This document shows positions 35,439 through 43,584 of a DNA stretch of 64,000 nt, piece by piece. Within the stretch, counting starts at the first letter, position 1. Every line of letters starts with the position of its first letter. This DNA comes from Leptolyngbya ohadii IS1 (lineage in GTDB: Bacteria; Cyanobacteriota; Cyanobacteriia; Elainellales; Elainellaceae), in the NCBI RefSeq assembly GCF_002215035.1, contig NZ_NKFP01000006.1, positions 2,695,080 through 2,759,079 of the forward strand, in the 5' to 3' direction. The position numbers and the translations under genes are program-made. Below the pieces are notes generated by a model. That model made no database searches. It saw nothing but the letters and a program-made list of their open reading frames with translations, and was not told the origin of the DNA.

Positions 35439-35620
35439 TTTCTAGGACTCATCCCGCTTTCTCTCTGCATCGGGATCAATCCCTGGCAGCGGTAACACTC
35501 TATGTCATAATCTTTAATGTCATAATCTTTAACAGAGTTTCTCAGATTTCTGTTGGATCGTCCTGTCGCCTTTACCGTCCTGTCCCTTTTACACCTGTCG
35601 CCTTTGAAAGTAGTGCCGCT

Positions 35621-35956
35621 ATGAGTACGGAAGCACTTGATCCCAAAACCCTCGATCGCTATGAGTGCGGGGCTTGCGGTTACGTTTATGAGCCAGTCCG
35701 GGGGGACAATACCAGCAAAATCTCCGCTGGAACGGCGTTTACCGACCTGCCGGAAAACTGGCGCTGTCCCGTTTGTACAGCCCGAAAGAATCGATTCAGC
35801 AATGTAGGTCCGGTCGGAAATCCCTCTGGCTTCAAGGAAAATTTGGGCTACGGATTAGGGGTAAACACGCTCACCCCCGGTCAAAAAAACATTCTCATTT
35901 TTGGCGGTTTGGCACTGGGCATTATTTTCTTTCTCAGCTTGTACGGCTTGAAATAG
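35621..35956 (+). CDS. rubA: Membrane-anchored rubredoxin
   Basis: 111 residues. The N-terminal rubredoxin domain binds one iron through Y-E-C-G-A-C-G-Y and W-R-C-P-V-C-T (two C-x2-C). A C-terminal membrane helix (KNILIFGGLALGIIFFLSLYGLK-type) anchors it in the thylakoid membrane. RubA of oxygenic phototrophs is needed for photosystem II assembly and is commonly encoded just before ycf48 and psbEFLJ, as here. Start is at ATG 35621 (MSTEALDPKTLDRYECG). Confidence 0.96.
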   Translation: MSTEALDPKTLDRYECGACGYVYEPVRGDNTSKISAGTAFTDLPENWRCPVCTARKNRFSNVGPVGNPSGFKENLGYGLGVNTLTPGQKNILIFGGLALGIIFFLSLYGLK

Positions 35957-36011
35957 CAAGGCTGAAGCTAGCTGATTCTCTGACCCGAACTACTCTCTTC
36001 TAGAAAGTCCG

Positions 36012-37016
36012 ATGTATTCATTCGTTAAGTCCTTCAAGCAAGTTGTGATTGTGCTGGTAGCAGTGCTGCTCTGTAGTAGCTGCGCCCAGACTTATCTCCC
36101 TTCTACCAGTACAAATCCCTGGCAGGTCTTGACGCTGCCCACGGATGCCACGATCGCCGATGTTGCCTTTACGGGCGATAAAAAACATGGCTGGATGGTT
36201 GGCACCAACGAGGCACTGCTGGAAACTGCGGACGGCGGCAAAACCTGGGAGCAGCGCGAACTAGACCTGGGCGACAGCACCAACTATAGCTTCTCCTCGG
36301 TCAGCTTCTCCGGACAGGAAGGATGGATCGTGGGACAGCCCAGCCTGATGCTTCACACCACCGATGGCGGCAAGTCCTGGTCACGGGTTCCGCTGAGTGA
36401 GAAGCTTCCCGGCGCACCCAATACGATCGTTGCCCTGGGTGAAAAGAAAGCGGAAATGACTACCGATATCGGTGCAATCTACCGCAGCCAGGATGGCGGA
36501 CGGACCTGGCAGGCAATGGTTCAGGAAGCGGTGGGTGTCCTGAGAAACATTGAGCGATCGTCAGATGGAAAATATGTCGCAGTTTCAGCACGGGGAAGTT
36601 TCTTCTCCACCTGGGAACCGGGACAGGAAGCCTGGACTCCTCACAACCGCACCAGTTCTCGTCGTCTGCAAAATATGGGCTACGGGCAGGATGGGCAGCT
36701 CTGGCTACTGGCAAGAGGGGGACAGGTACAGTTTAGCGATCCAAACGACGCAGAAAGCTGGTCGGAAACGGTGAATCCAGAATTTTCAACGAGCTGGGGC
36801 TTGTTGGATTTGGCGTACCGCACAAACGACGAGATCTGGGTAGCGGGCGGTAGCGGCAATCTAATGGTGAGCTACGACGGCGGGCAAACCTGGGAGAAAG
36901 ACCGGGCGGTTGAAGATGTGCCCTCCAACTTCTACAAAATTTTGTTTCTCTCGCCAGAGCAGGGATACATTTTGGGTCAGCGCGGTACGGTTCTGAGATA
37001 TGAGCAGTCTGCCTGA
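36012..37016 (+). CDS. ycf48: Photosystem II assembly factor Ycf48 (HCF136-like)
   Basis: 334 residues. The N-terminus is a lipoprotein signal (VLVAVLLCSSCAQTYLP) with a lipobox L-C-S-S-C, so it is anchored on the lumenal or periplasmic side. The rest is a seven-bladed propeller made of W-x-A-S-G-E-like repeats seen as GWMVGTNEALLETADGGKTWEQ, GWIVGQPSLMLHTTDGGKSW, and VAGGSGNLMVSYDGGQTWE. Ycf48 helps D1 insertion and reaction-centre assembly. It sits between rubA and psbE in the conserved order. Confidence 0.96.
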   Translation: MYSFVKSFKQVVIVLVAVLLCSSCAQTYLPSTSTNPWQVLTLPTDATIADVAFTGDKKHGWMVGTNEALLETADGGKTWEQRELDLGDSTNYSFSSVSFSGQEGWIVGQPSLMLHTTDGGKSWSRVPLSEKLPGAPNTIVALGEKKAEMTTDIGAIYRSQDGGRTWQAMVQEAVGVLRNIERSSDGKYVAVSARGSFFSTWEPGQEAWTPHNRTSSRRLQNMGYGQDGQLWLLARGGQVQFSDPNDAESWSETVNPEFSTSWGLLDLAYRTNDEIWVAGGSGNLMVSYDGGQTWEKDRAVEDVPSNFYKILFLSPEQGYILGQRGTVLRYEQSA

Positions 37017-37231
37017 GGATTGCGGTTGAGAATTACTCACGATCGCCCTTAATTCCGACAGGAATTCTAATAGAAATCCGCAGGGAGATGGGTACGTTTA
37101 ACTGTCTCAAATCGTCCAGAAGAATAGTCTTGGACAAAGGAAATGGAGAGTCGATGATTGGCTTGTGACCGACTACACTCTCCCGTATGATATAGATTAG
37201 GATTTCAGTTGTTTTAATCGGAGGAAGCTGA

Positions 37232-37483
37232 ATGGCAGGTACTACTGGAGAGCGTCCCTTTGGCGATATTGTAACCAGCATTCGCTACTGGGTCATTCAC
37301 AGCATTACGATCCCGGCACTGTTTATTGCAGGCTGGCTGTTTGTTAGCACGGGTCTGGCATACGATGTGTTTGGTACGCCGCGCCCCAACGAATACTACT
37401 CGCAAACCCGTCAAGAACTGCCGATCGTTTCCGATCGCTTTGAAGGGAAGCAGCAAATTGAACAGTTTTTACAGCAAAAGTAG
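37232..37483 (+). CDS. psbE: Cytochrome b559 subunit alpha
   Basis: 83 residues. The single helix carries the heme-ligand His in [16 protein letters not shown]. Complete, standard length. GGAGGAAG lies before the ATG and a TATGAT stands about 50 bp upstream and could be the -10 of the operon promoter. First gene of psbEFLJ. With PsbF it forms the heme of cytochrome b559 in the photosystem II core, in the thylakoid membrane. Confidence 0.98.
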   Translation: MAGTTGERPFGDIVTSIRYWVIHSITIPALFIAGWLFVSTGLAYDVFGTPRPNEYYSQTRQELPIVSDRFEGKQQIEQFLQQK

Positions 37484-37516
37484 TCTCTAGCATCAAATCC
37501 CTATCATCAGGCGACT

Positions 37517-37651
37517 ATGACGAGCAATACTCCAAATCAACCCGTTACCTATCCTATTTTTACCGTTCGCTGGTTGGCGGTTCACACCCTGGCAGTGCCC
37601 TCCGTTTTCTTCCTGGGCGCAATTGCTGCAATGCAGTTCATTCAGCGATAG
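37517..37651 (+). CDS. psbF: Cytochrome b559 subunit beta
   Basis: 44 residues ([15 protein letters not shown]...). The heme-ligand His is in [15 protein letters not shown]. It follows psbE by 33 bp and precedes psbL by 10 bp. Complete and of normal length. Confidence 0.98.
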   Translation: MTSNTPNQPVTYPIFTVRWLAVHTLAVPSVFFLGAIAAMQFIQR

Positions 37652-37661
37652 GAGTTAAACT

Positions 37662-37790
37662 ATGGCACCTTTAGACCGTTCATCTAACCCGAATAAGCAG
37701 CCCGTTGAGCTGAATCGGACTTCGCTTTATCTCGGTTTGCTGCTGGTTTTTGTGCTGGGTATTTTGTTCTCCAGCTATTTCTTCAACTAG
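37662..37790 (+). CDS. psbL: Photosystem II protein L
   Basis: 42 residues ([27 protein letters not shown]...). The conserved block N[16 protein letters not shown] and the C-terminal S-S-Y-F-F-N identify PsbL, a small membrane subunit at the monomer interface needed for stable Q-A function. GGAG precedes the start. Confidence 0.97.
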   Translation: MAPLDRSSNPNKQPVELNRTSLYLGLLLVFVLGILFSSYFFN

Positions 37791-37852
37791 CGTTTTTTTG
37801 AACTTGCACTATTCATTTAACGTTATTAGCAGTGGGAGGTTAAAGTAGGCTT

Positions 37853-37972
37853 ATGCTTCAGTCAGGCAGAATTCCCCTCTGGGTTGTTGCAACGATCGCT
37901 GGCACGGGTGTGCTGGTTGTGGTTGGTCTTTTCTTCTATGGCGCTTACGCAGGACTCGGCTCCTCGATCTAG
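37853..37972 (+). CDS. psbJ: Photosystem II protein J
   Basis: 39 residues ([20 protein letters not shown]...). The GRIPLW start and [12 protein letters not shown] end are typical of PsbJ, a single-helix subunit next to cytochrome b559. GGGAGG precedes the ATG by about 11 bases. Last gene of the operon; terminator at 38005. Confidence 0.97.
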   Translation: MLQSGRIPLWVVATIAGTGVLVVVGLFFYGAYAGLGSSI

Positions 37973-38004
37973 GCTCTCCGTTGCCATTGAAATTATTCTA
38001 TTAA

Positions 38005-38038
38005 TTGCCCTTTCTGTTCAGGAGGGGCAAATTTTTTT
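38005..38038 (+). terminator. Rho-independent terminator of psbEFLJ
   Basis: TTGCCC and GGGCAA pair around a 14-base interior and are followed by A and seven T. It is 30 bp after the psbJ stop. Confidence 0.85.
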
Positions 38039-38390
38039 GTCCTCATTTTTTGCTGCCTTCTAAACGATCGCCTCCTACATCAGCTCACCTAAATCTTCCA
38101 GAAATCATTGAGTGAGTTCTGAGAGGGATTCAGCTCCAACAAATAGCTGCTATTTCATCTCCCAGTTTTCGATTGGCTTAGTTTTCCCAATGGTTATGAT
38201 TGGGCATTGAAAACAACCCGACGAGAATTCTTTGATAGGGTAATGAAAATCGAGGATTGTAGCCCCTAACACAGAAAGTAAGCTCAATTACAAAATTCAA
38301 TGCCTTAGTAGTTGTGTCATTTTTCCTGGCATCCCGCTTGTTTTCATCGATCAGGCAATTCTCAGCATTACATAGGGGATTTTTGAGTTT
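38039..38390. other. Spacer of about 350 bp before the ABC importer
   Basis: Contains no recognised gene, repeat or RNA. It should hold the promoter of the importer operon. I could not identify a riboswitch or NtcA-type GTA-N8-TAC site with confidence. Confidence 0.4.
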
Positions 38391-39533
38391 ATGGCAAAGC
38401 GTTTGTCTCTTAAGCAGTGGTCGGGGATTTCTCTGTTAACGGCATCGGTTGTGATGTTTGCAGGCTGTACTGCTCCAACAGCCAGTAATTCGACTGCGCC
38501 GACTGAAAGCACAACAGCTCCCGCTGCCCAAACTGCATCTCCGGCTCCGCAGGAATTGAAAACCGTTAAGGTGCAGCTCTCCTTCCTGAAACAGAGCATT
38601 GATGCGCCGCTGATTGTGGCGATGAATAAAGGCTATTTTGCTGAAGAAGGGCTGAATGTCGAGTATGAGCGGGGTTTTGGAAACGCCGATACGATCAGCA
38701 AACTGGGGGCAGGCTCCTTCGATCTCGCGTTTAGCGATATGTATAACGCGATGGAGTTCAACAACAAGAACCCGAACAATCGCATTATTGCCGTGGCGAC
38801 CGTTCACAGCAAAGCCCCCTTCGCTATCATGACCACCAAGGACAGCGGCATTAATTCGCCGAAAGATCTGGCAGGCAGAACGCTGGGTGCGCCCGCAGGT
38901 GACGGACCCCGCAAACTCTTCCCGGTATTTGCCAAAGAGGTCGGAATTGACCCCAGTTCTGTGCAGTGGACGACCATGGATCCTAAACTGCGAGAAAGCT
39001 TCCTGCTGCAAAAGCAGGTGGACGCCATTAGCGGGTTTGCCACCTCGGCGCTGCCCGGTTTGCTGAAGGGCGGTAAGCAGATGAGCGACCTCAATGTCTT
39101 CTACTACACCGACAACGGCATGGACTTCTACGGCAACTCGATTCTGACCCGAGCCGATTTTGCTGAGCAGAATCCGGAAGCCGTGAAGAGCTTTGTGCGG
39201 GCATACCTGCGCGGCTTGCAGGATGTTCTACGTGACCCGACTGCCGGACTGGATGCGGTCATGGCATCGGACGACAGCAAACTGATGGATCGCAATGCTG
39301 AGAAGGTGCGGATGCAGATTGCGCTAGACCGGATGTTTATCACACCAGAAGCTGAAAAGCTGGGGCTGGGTGCGGTCGATCCGAAGCGCCTGGAAACCAC
39401 GATCGAGCAAACGGTAGAAGGTTTTGGTCTGCCCAGCAAGCCAGCCGTTTCAGATATCTTTACCGATCAGTATTTGCCGCCTGCCTCCGAGCGTCAGGTT
39501 CCCCCTGCCAGCGATCGCAAGCCTCTCAGCTGA
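38391..39533 (+). CDS. ABC transporter substrate-binding lipoprotein (SsuA/ThiY/NrtA-like)
   Basis: 380 residues. A lipobox is visible in VVMFAGCTAPTAS (Cys about residue 25), followed by a Ser/Thr/Ala-rich linker. The mature domain matches the NMT1/ThiY-like periplasmic-binding group: VQLSFLKQSIDAPLIVAMNKGYFAEEGLNVEYE, GSFDLAFSDMYNAMEF, K-D-L-A-G-R-T-L-G-A-P. Relatives bind sulfonates, taurine, nitrate or thiamine-pyrimidine precursor. It is first in a substrate-binding/ATPase/permease unit. Confidence 0.9.
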   Translation: MAKRLSLKQWSGISLLTASVVMFAGCTAPTASNSTAPTESTTAPAAQTASPAPQELKTVKVQLSFLKQSIDAPLIVAMNKGYFAEEGLNVEYERGFGNADTISKLGAGSFDLAFSDMYNAMEFNNKNPNNRIIAVATVHSKAPFAIMTTKDSGINSPKDLAGRTLGAPAGDGPRKLFPVFAKEVGIDPSSVQWTTMDPKLRESFLLQKQVDAISGFATSALPGLLKGGKQMSDLNVFYYTDNGMDFYGNSILTRADFAEQNPEAVKSFVRAYLRGLQDVLRDPTAGLDAVMASDDSKLMDRNAEKVRMQIALDRMFITPEAEKLGLGAVDPKRLETTIEQTVEGFGLPSKPAVSDIFTDQYLPPASERQVPPASDRKPLS

Positions 39534-39627
39534 GACAGTTTCACTGCAACGGGGCTGGGTGGTTTCACCCGCCCATTTTTTCCGCACCTCGTATTTCGGA
39601 TGTCCCTGCACCCCCCTGTCGATTTCT

Positions 39628-40455
39628 ATGTCCCAACCTATCGCCGATTCTGTTAAAGTTCAGCCCGTGTCTGTTCCTGGAGATCCCTTGCTGGAGTTCG
39701 ACGGGGTGGGGCTGGAATATCCGTTTGAGGGTTCAACGCGCCGCATTATTCAGGATATGACGCTTTCGATTCAGCCTGGGGAATTTGTGGCGATCGTGGG
39801 TCCGTCGGGCTGCGGCAAAACCTCGATTCTGCGGATGGTTTCGGGCTTGAGTCCTGCCCCGATCGGTGCGGTGAAATACCGGGGGGAAACAATTCGCCGA
39901 CCGATGAAGAATGTGGGAATGGCGTTTCAAAATCCGGTGCTGCTGCCCTGGCGATCGACGCTAGACAATGTGCTGCTGCCGCTGGAAATCGTACAGCCCT
40001 ACAAGCGAGAGTTGAAGCATCGCAAAGCCGAATACAAGCAGATGGCACAGGATTTGCTGAAAACGGTCAAGCTTCAGGACTTCCAAAAGCAGTTTCCCTG
40101 GCAGCTTTCGGGCGGGATGCGGCAGCGGGCTTCCCTCTGTCGGGCACTGATTCACCAGCCGGAAATTCTGCTGCTGGATGAGCCGTTTGGGGCACTGGAT
40201 GCCTTCACGCGGGAGGAAATGTGGGTGATGCTGCAAGCCCTCTGGATGCGGGTTCAATGTGTCGGTGTTCTAATTACCCATGACCTGCGCGAAGCGGTCT
40301 TCCTCGCCGATCGCGTTTATGTGATGAGTTCCCGTCCCAGTTCGATTATTTACGACGTGAAGATCGATCTGCCCCGTCCTCGGACGCTGGAAATGGAACT
40401 CTCAGACGAGTTTAATCACTATTTCTCCAACATCCGGCGACATATCCAGCACTAA
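39628..40455 (+). CDS. ABC transporter ATP-binding protein
   Basis: 275 residues from the ATG at 39628 (MSQPIADSVKVQ). Walker A GPSGCGKTS, signature LSGGMRQRASL, Walker B ILLLDEPFGALDAFTREEM and the switch His in LITHDLREA are all present. D-A-F-T-R and LWMRVQ are typical of the SsuB/TauB/NrtC class. It follows the binding protein by 94 bp. Confidence 0.94.
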   Translation: MSQPIADSVKVQPVSVPGDPLLEFDGVGLEYPFEGSTRRIIQDMTLSIQPGEFVAIVGPSGCGKTSILRMVSGLSPAPIGAVKYRGETIRRPMKNVGMAFQNPVLLPWRSTLDNVLLPLEIVQPYKRELKHRKAEYKQMAQDLLKTVKLQDFQKQFPWQLSGGMRQRASLCRALIHQPEILLLDEPFGALDAFTREEMWVMLQALWMRVQCVGVLITHDLREAVFLADRVYVMSSRPSSIIYDVKIDLPRPRTLEMELSDEFNHYFSNIRRHIQH

Positions 40456-40471
40456 TCCTTTCGCCCCTGCC

Positions 40472-41233
40472 ATGAACAACTTTCTCAAATCTAAAAGTGC
40501 CAGCTTTATCCTACCTTTCATCGCAACGGTGCTGCTGTTTGTCTTCTGGGAACTGGTGGTTATTATTTTCAAGATTCCGCCGTTTAGCCTGCCCGCTCCC
40601 TCAAATATTCTGGCAGCGACGATCCAATTCGCCCAGCCACTAATGGCAAACGCCATGCGAACCCTCTGGACAACGCTACTAGGCTTTTCGTTCGCGGTTC
40701 TTGTGGGGGTGCTGCTGGGCTTTGTCATTGGCTACTCGCGCATTGCTTACCTGATGCTGTATCCGCTGCTGGTGGCGTTTAATACTATCCCCAAGGCGGC
40801 GATCGTGCCCCTGCTGGCAATCTGGTTTGGCGCAAATGCGATTCCGGCAACAATTACGGCATTTCTGCTGGCGTTCTTTCCAATCGCCGTTAACGTCGCG
40901 CTGGGATTGGATACGGTAGAACCCGAAATGAAGGACGTGCTGCGATCGCTGGGCGCAAGCCAGGTCGAAACCTTCCAGAAAATTGGGTTTCCCCATACTC
41001 TGCCCTACATCTTTGCCTCCCTCAAAATTGCCGTCTCTTTTGCCTTCATTGGCGCAGTGATTTCAGAATCGGTTGCGTCTAACGCAGGACTGGGCTACCT
41101 GATTGTGCAGGCAACGGCTGACTTTAACGTGCCCCTCGCCTTTGCTGGACTGATGGTGCTGGCGCTGATGGGCGTCATTCTCTACGGCTTCTTTGTGCTC
41201 GCAGAGAAGAAGATTATCTACTGGGCACGATAG
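40472..41233 (+). CDS. ABC transporter permease (SsuC/TauC-like)
   Basis: 253 residues with about six helices. The EAA loop is seen as AAIVPLLAIWFGANAIPATI-and VLRSLGASQVETFQKIGFPHTLPYIFASL, the motif that contacts the ATPase. It starts 16 bp after the ATPase gene. The last codons (W-A-R-stop) are copied in the 11-bp repeats that follow. Confidence 0.93.
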   Translation: MNNFLKSKSASFILPFIATVLLFVFWELVVIIFKIPPFSLPAPSNILAATIQFAQPLMANAMRTLWTTLLGFSFAVLVGVLLGFVIGYSRIAYLMLYPLLVAFNTIPKAAIVPLLAIWFGANAIPATITAFLLAFFPIAVNVALGLDTVEPEMKDVLRSLGASQVETFQKIGFPHTLPYIFASLKIAVSFAFIGAVISESVASNAGLGYLIVQATADFNVPLAFAGLMVLALMGVILYGFFVLAEKKIIYWAR

Positions 41234-41253
41234 GGGCACGATAGGGGCACGAA
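41222..41253. repeat. 11-bp tandem repeat over the permease stop codon
   Basis: GGGCACGATAG occurs three times (the third ending AAAG), so the stop TAG of the permease is repeated in the spacer. Replication slippage is the simple explanation. Confidence 0.75.
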
Positions 41254-41282
41254 AGAAACACACAGGCAAGGCGGGGCGAGTT

Positions 41283-41327
41283 CTAGTCTGCAAAATTCCG
41301 GTCTGCAAAATTCTAGTCCGCGAAAAG
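41283..41327. repeat. 15-bp tandem repeat, three copies, running into the DUF1824 gene end
   Basis: Units CTAGTCTGCAAAATT (41283), CCGGTCTGCAAAATT (41298) and CTAGTCCGCGAAAAG (41313). The third unit contains the stop codon and last codons of the DUF1824 gene on the minus strand, so the spacer copies look like duplicated gene end. Confidence 0.8.
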
Positions 41328-41738
41328 ATCGATCGGTAAGTGACCGTACATTTCGTTGATTCCCTCGCCATCAGTGGATTGGCAGGACACCAAAACGCCC
41401 CGGTGTTCCCCCTCATAGGGGCTGGAATAGCAGGACATTGCCTTGGAATTGAACTTGATATATACGGGTCCGTCGATGCATTGAACCTCCAAATTCGGTG
41501 GATATCCGAGTGCTTTGGCGTAGCTCACCAGCGCCTTCTGTCCCTGTTCAATCGAATCTGCACAAATACCAAGCATCTGGTAATCCGATTCCGCCACCAC
41601 CTGAAGTAAAGCCTGTCGAAGCTGAGCGCGATCGCCAGAACTGTCCTGATCGGATGGATTGTCCAGCGGTTTCAGACAGCTAAATTGCTTGAGTAAGCGA
41701 TCGGCTTCAGCAAGGGTAAGAACAGTTGGGCTGGGCAT
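41313..41738 (-). CDS. DUF1824 family protein
   Basis: 141 residues from the ATG at 41738 (MPSPTVLTLAEADRLLKQF); a TTG at 41756 is a weaker alternative. It matches DUF1824, a small cyanobacterial/plastid-line family of unknown function: N-terminal helix, ESDYQMLGICADSIEQG, VSYAKALGYPPN, G-P-V-Y-I-K-F-N, S-P-Y-x-G-x-x-R-G-V-L-V-S-C-Q. Cytosolic, no signal. It converges with the ABC permease. Confidence 0.85.
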   Translation of the reverse strand: MPSPTVLTLAEADRLLKQFSCLKPLDNPSDQDSSGDRAQLRQALLQVVAESDYQMLGICADSIEQGQKALVSYAKALGYPPNLEVQCIDGPVYIKFNSKAMSCYSSPYEGEHRGVLVSCQSTDGEGINEMYGHLPIDLFAD

Positions 41739-42180
41739 AAATGTTACAAGTGTCAATCGTAGAAATAAGCAGAACTGAAGCTACAACTGATCGCAATCAC
41801 TGTGTTTCTACAGGGAGTCGAGCGTAAATAGAACTAGGAAGAACTCAGGGATTTAATTCGCTTCTACCTGTCCTTGAAAGACTTTCAGAGTGCAAAAAAG
41901 TTTGTGAAGAGGGTGCCGCGCTGAAAGTGAGTTTCCGCTGATCCCCATTTGGTTTTCCTCCAGAGCAAAGGGTTAGCCGTAGGGAAACTCATCGATCGCC
42001 TTATGCAAAACCGGGGACGAATTGAGCGATTCTAAAGAGAATCTGAATAGCGATCCCCGCTGTTAAATCGCTAGAAGCCTGGCTGAATATAGTCTTCTTG
42101 GATTTTTGATTAGAAAAATAAATAGTCACCCTAGAAGAGAATCGAGATTAGCCTTGTTTCACCAACCAGACACAGACCCT
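41739..42180. other. Spacer of about 440 bp
   Basis: No gene is recognised. Nothing resembling Yfr1 (ACTCCTCAC) or another known small RNA was found by eye. The reading frame that continues from 42106 into the next gene lacks a ribosome site. Confidence 0.4.
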
Positions 42181-42555
42181 ATGGATACGACGGCTCGCGG
42201 GGTTTCATCCTGTCGGCATTGCCAATTTTACAAGATGGAGGGACGGCGTGGTGGCTTTTGCCATCAGCTTGGAGTGCTAGTTCAGGGACGCTGGCGATCC
42301 TGCACCTTTGCGACTCCCCTATTTGCGGCTCCGGTTTCTCCCCAGTTCCAAGCCGATCAGTTGCAATCCGCAGAGATCCCATCTGATGCCTCGATCATGG
42401 TGCCCTTGCAGAAGGTTTTAGAGCTAGAACCGCTGGCGTCGTGTATGGAACTAGAACCGATCGCTGCCGAATCTTCTTCATTGCAGCCTTCGTTGCAGGA
42501 AAATCCTTCCGAGTCTGTATGTAGCGATTCCATCTCGGTGTTTCCACTGCATTGA
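42181..42555 (+). CDS. Conserved cyanobacterial CxxC protein
   Basis: 124 residues from ATG 42181 (MDTTARGVSSCRHCQFYKMEGRRGG); an in-frame upstream start at 42106 is less likely. The N-terminal 50 residues hold C-R-H-C, F-C-H-Q-L and R-S-C, a C-x2-C...C...C arrangement that could bind zinc. The C-terminal part is acidic, Ser/Leu-rich and low in complexity. The N-terminal block resembles short cyanobacterial proteins of unknown function. No ribosome site is obvious. Confidence 0.75.
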   Translation: MDTTARGVSSCRHCQFYKMEGRRGGFCHQLGVLVQGRWRSCTFATPLFAAPVSPQFQADQLQSAEIPSDASIMVPLQKVLELEPLASCMELEPIAAESSSLQPSLQENPSESVCSDSISVFPLH

Positions 42556-42633
42556 ACGTGAGCTGCCCAGAAGGTTTCTAGCTTTTCTCTGGCTCTCTGG
42601 CTGATACCCTTATTCAGTTTCTTATTCAGTATA

Positions 42634-42684
42634 GGTTGTTGAGTTACGCTCTACCCCACCTGGAGTAGGGCTAAGTCAACAACC
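42634..42684. other. Strong two-part hairpin
   Basis: GGTTGTTGA and TCAACAACC form a 9-bp outer stem; inside, CTCTAC and GTAGGG form a second stem (one G-T) around CCCACCTGGA. It lies between the CxxC gene and the tRNA-Ser gene and could be a terminator or a small structured RNA. No T run follows on the plus strand. Confidence 0.5.
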
Positions 42685-42807
42685 CAAAATTTATTTCAGA
42701 GCGAATTCAGCTAAGGGCAAATCTAGAAGATTGGATACTTTTCAGGCAATTTTTGACCGATGCCTGAATCTATAGTTCCCGACTTCGGATTGTTTCTAGC
42801 TTTAGAA

Positions 42808-42894
42808 CGGAGAGAGAGGGATTCGAACCCTCGTTAGAGTTACCCCTAAACAGCATTTCCAGTGCTGCGCCTTCAACCACTCGGCCATCTCTCC
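42808..42894 (-). tRNA. tRNA-Ser (anticodon GGA)
   Basis: 87 nt on the minus strand. The acceptor stem GGAGAGA pairs with TCTCTCC, discriminator G; the D-arm has GCCGAGTGGTTGAAGGC, the anticodon loop reads CTGGAAA (anticodon GGA), there is a long variable arm as in tRNA-Ser, and the T-arm has GGTTCGAATCCC. The 3' CCA is not encoded. Confidence 0.95.
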
Positions 42895-43210
42895 AGGGGA
42901 TATGATACGTGACGCTTTTGCAGTCACAAGATAAGTATGTTAGCAGAAATTTGCCGCAGAAATATCGATCGCCTCCAAAAAAATCTCCTTAATTTCTGCC
43001 ATTCCTGTCAAATGGGCTAAATCTTTTGCATCAACCTTGTGCTGAAGGGCGATTCCGGCAGGTCGAATGTCCTGCTTAACGGTTCAGCCAGAGAGTATCG
43101 CCAACCACTATCATAGGCAATTGGGCATAAGCAATTAGGCATTGGGAGGAGGGGCTGCTGATCATTTCCCCTGCTTAAACCTTGCTAGAAGCAAATTGAG
43201 GCTGAAATTC
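42895..43210. other. Spacer of about 315 bp
   Basis: No gene is recognised. An AT-rich segment with the direct repeat GGCAATTGGGCAT/GCAATTAGGCAT (about 43117-43145) stands 70 bp before the ferredoxin start. Confidence 0.4.
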
Positions 43211-43579
43211 ATGACGCGCGTTTACACGGTTCGGATTCACCATCCGCAGAAGGACATCTGCTATACCGTCCAGGTTGCCGAAGATCGCTACATTCTGATG
43301 AAAGCAGAGTCGCAGGGCGCGGATTTGCCCTATTCCTGCCGTAATGGAGCCTGTACTGCCTGTGCAGTGCGGATTCAATCTGGGGAGATTTATCAGCCAG
43401 AGGCAATGGGGCTTTCTCCCAAACTGCGCGAACAGGGCTATGCATTGCTCTGCGTAAGCTATCCGCGATCGGATCTGGAAGTCGTGACGCAAAACGAGGA
43501 TGAAGTGTATGAGCTTCAGTTTGGGCAGCATTTTGGGAAAGGCAAGGTGCGGCGTGGACTGCCGCTGGATGAGGAATAG
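43211..43579 (+). CDS. 2Fe-2S plant-type ferredoxin
   Basis: 122 residues from the ATG at 43211 (MTRVYTVRIHHPQKDI). Cluster ligands are C-R-N-G-A-C-T-A-C (C-x4-C-x2-C) and the distant Cys of LLCVSYPRSDL. It is longer than PetF (about 98) at the C-terminus, with F-G-K-G-K-V-R-R-G-L-P-L-D-E-E, and its loop lacks the usual A-G-x-C-S-S-C. It is therefore a divergent ferredoxin paralogue rather than PetF; its electron partner is not known. Next gene begins 5 bp downstream. Confidence 0.92.
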   Translation: MTRVYTVRIHHPQKDICYTVQVAEDRYILMKAESQGADLPYSCRNGACTACAVRIQSGEIYQPEAMGLSPKLREQGYALLCVSYPRSDLEVVTQNEDEVYELQFGQHFGKGKVRRGLPLDEE

Positions 43580-43584
43580 TACCC

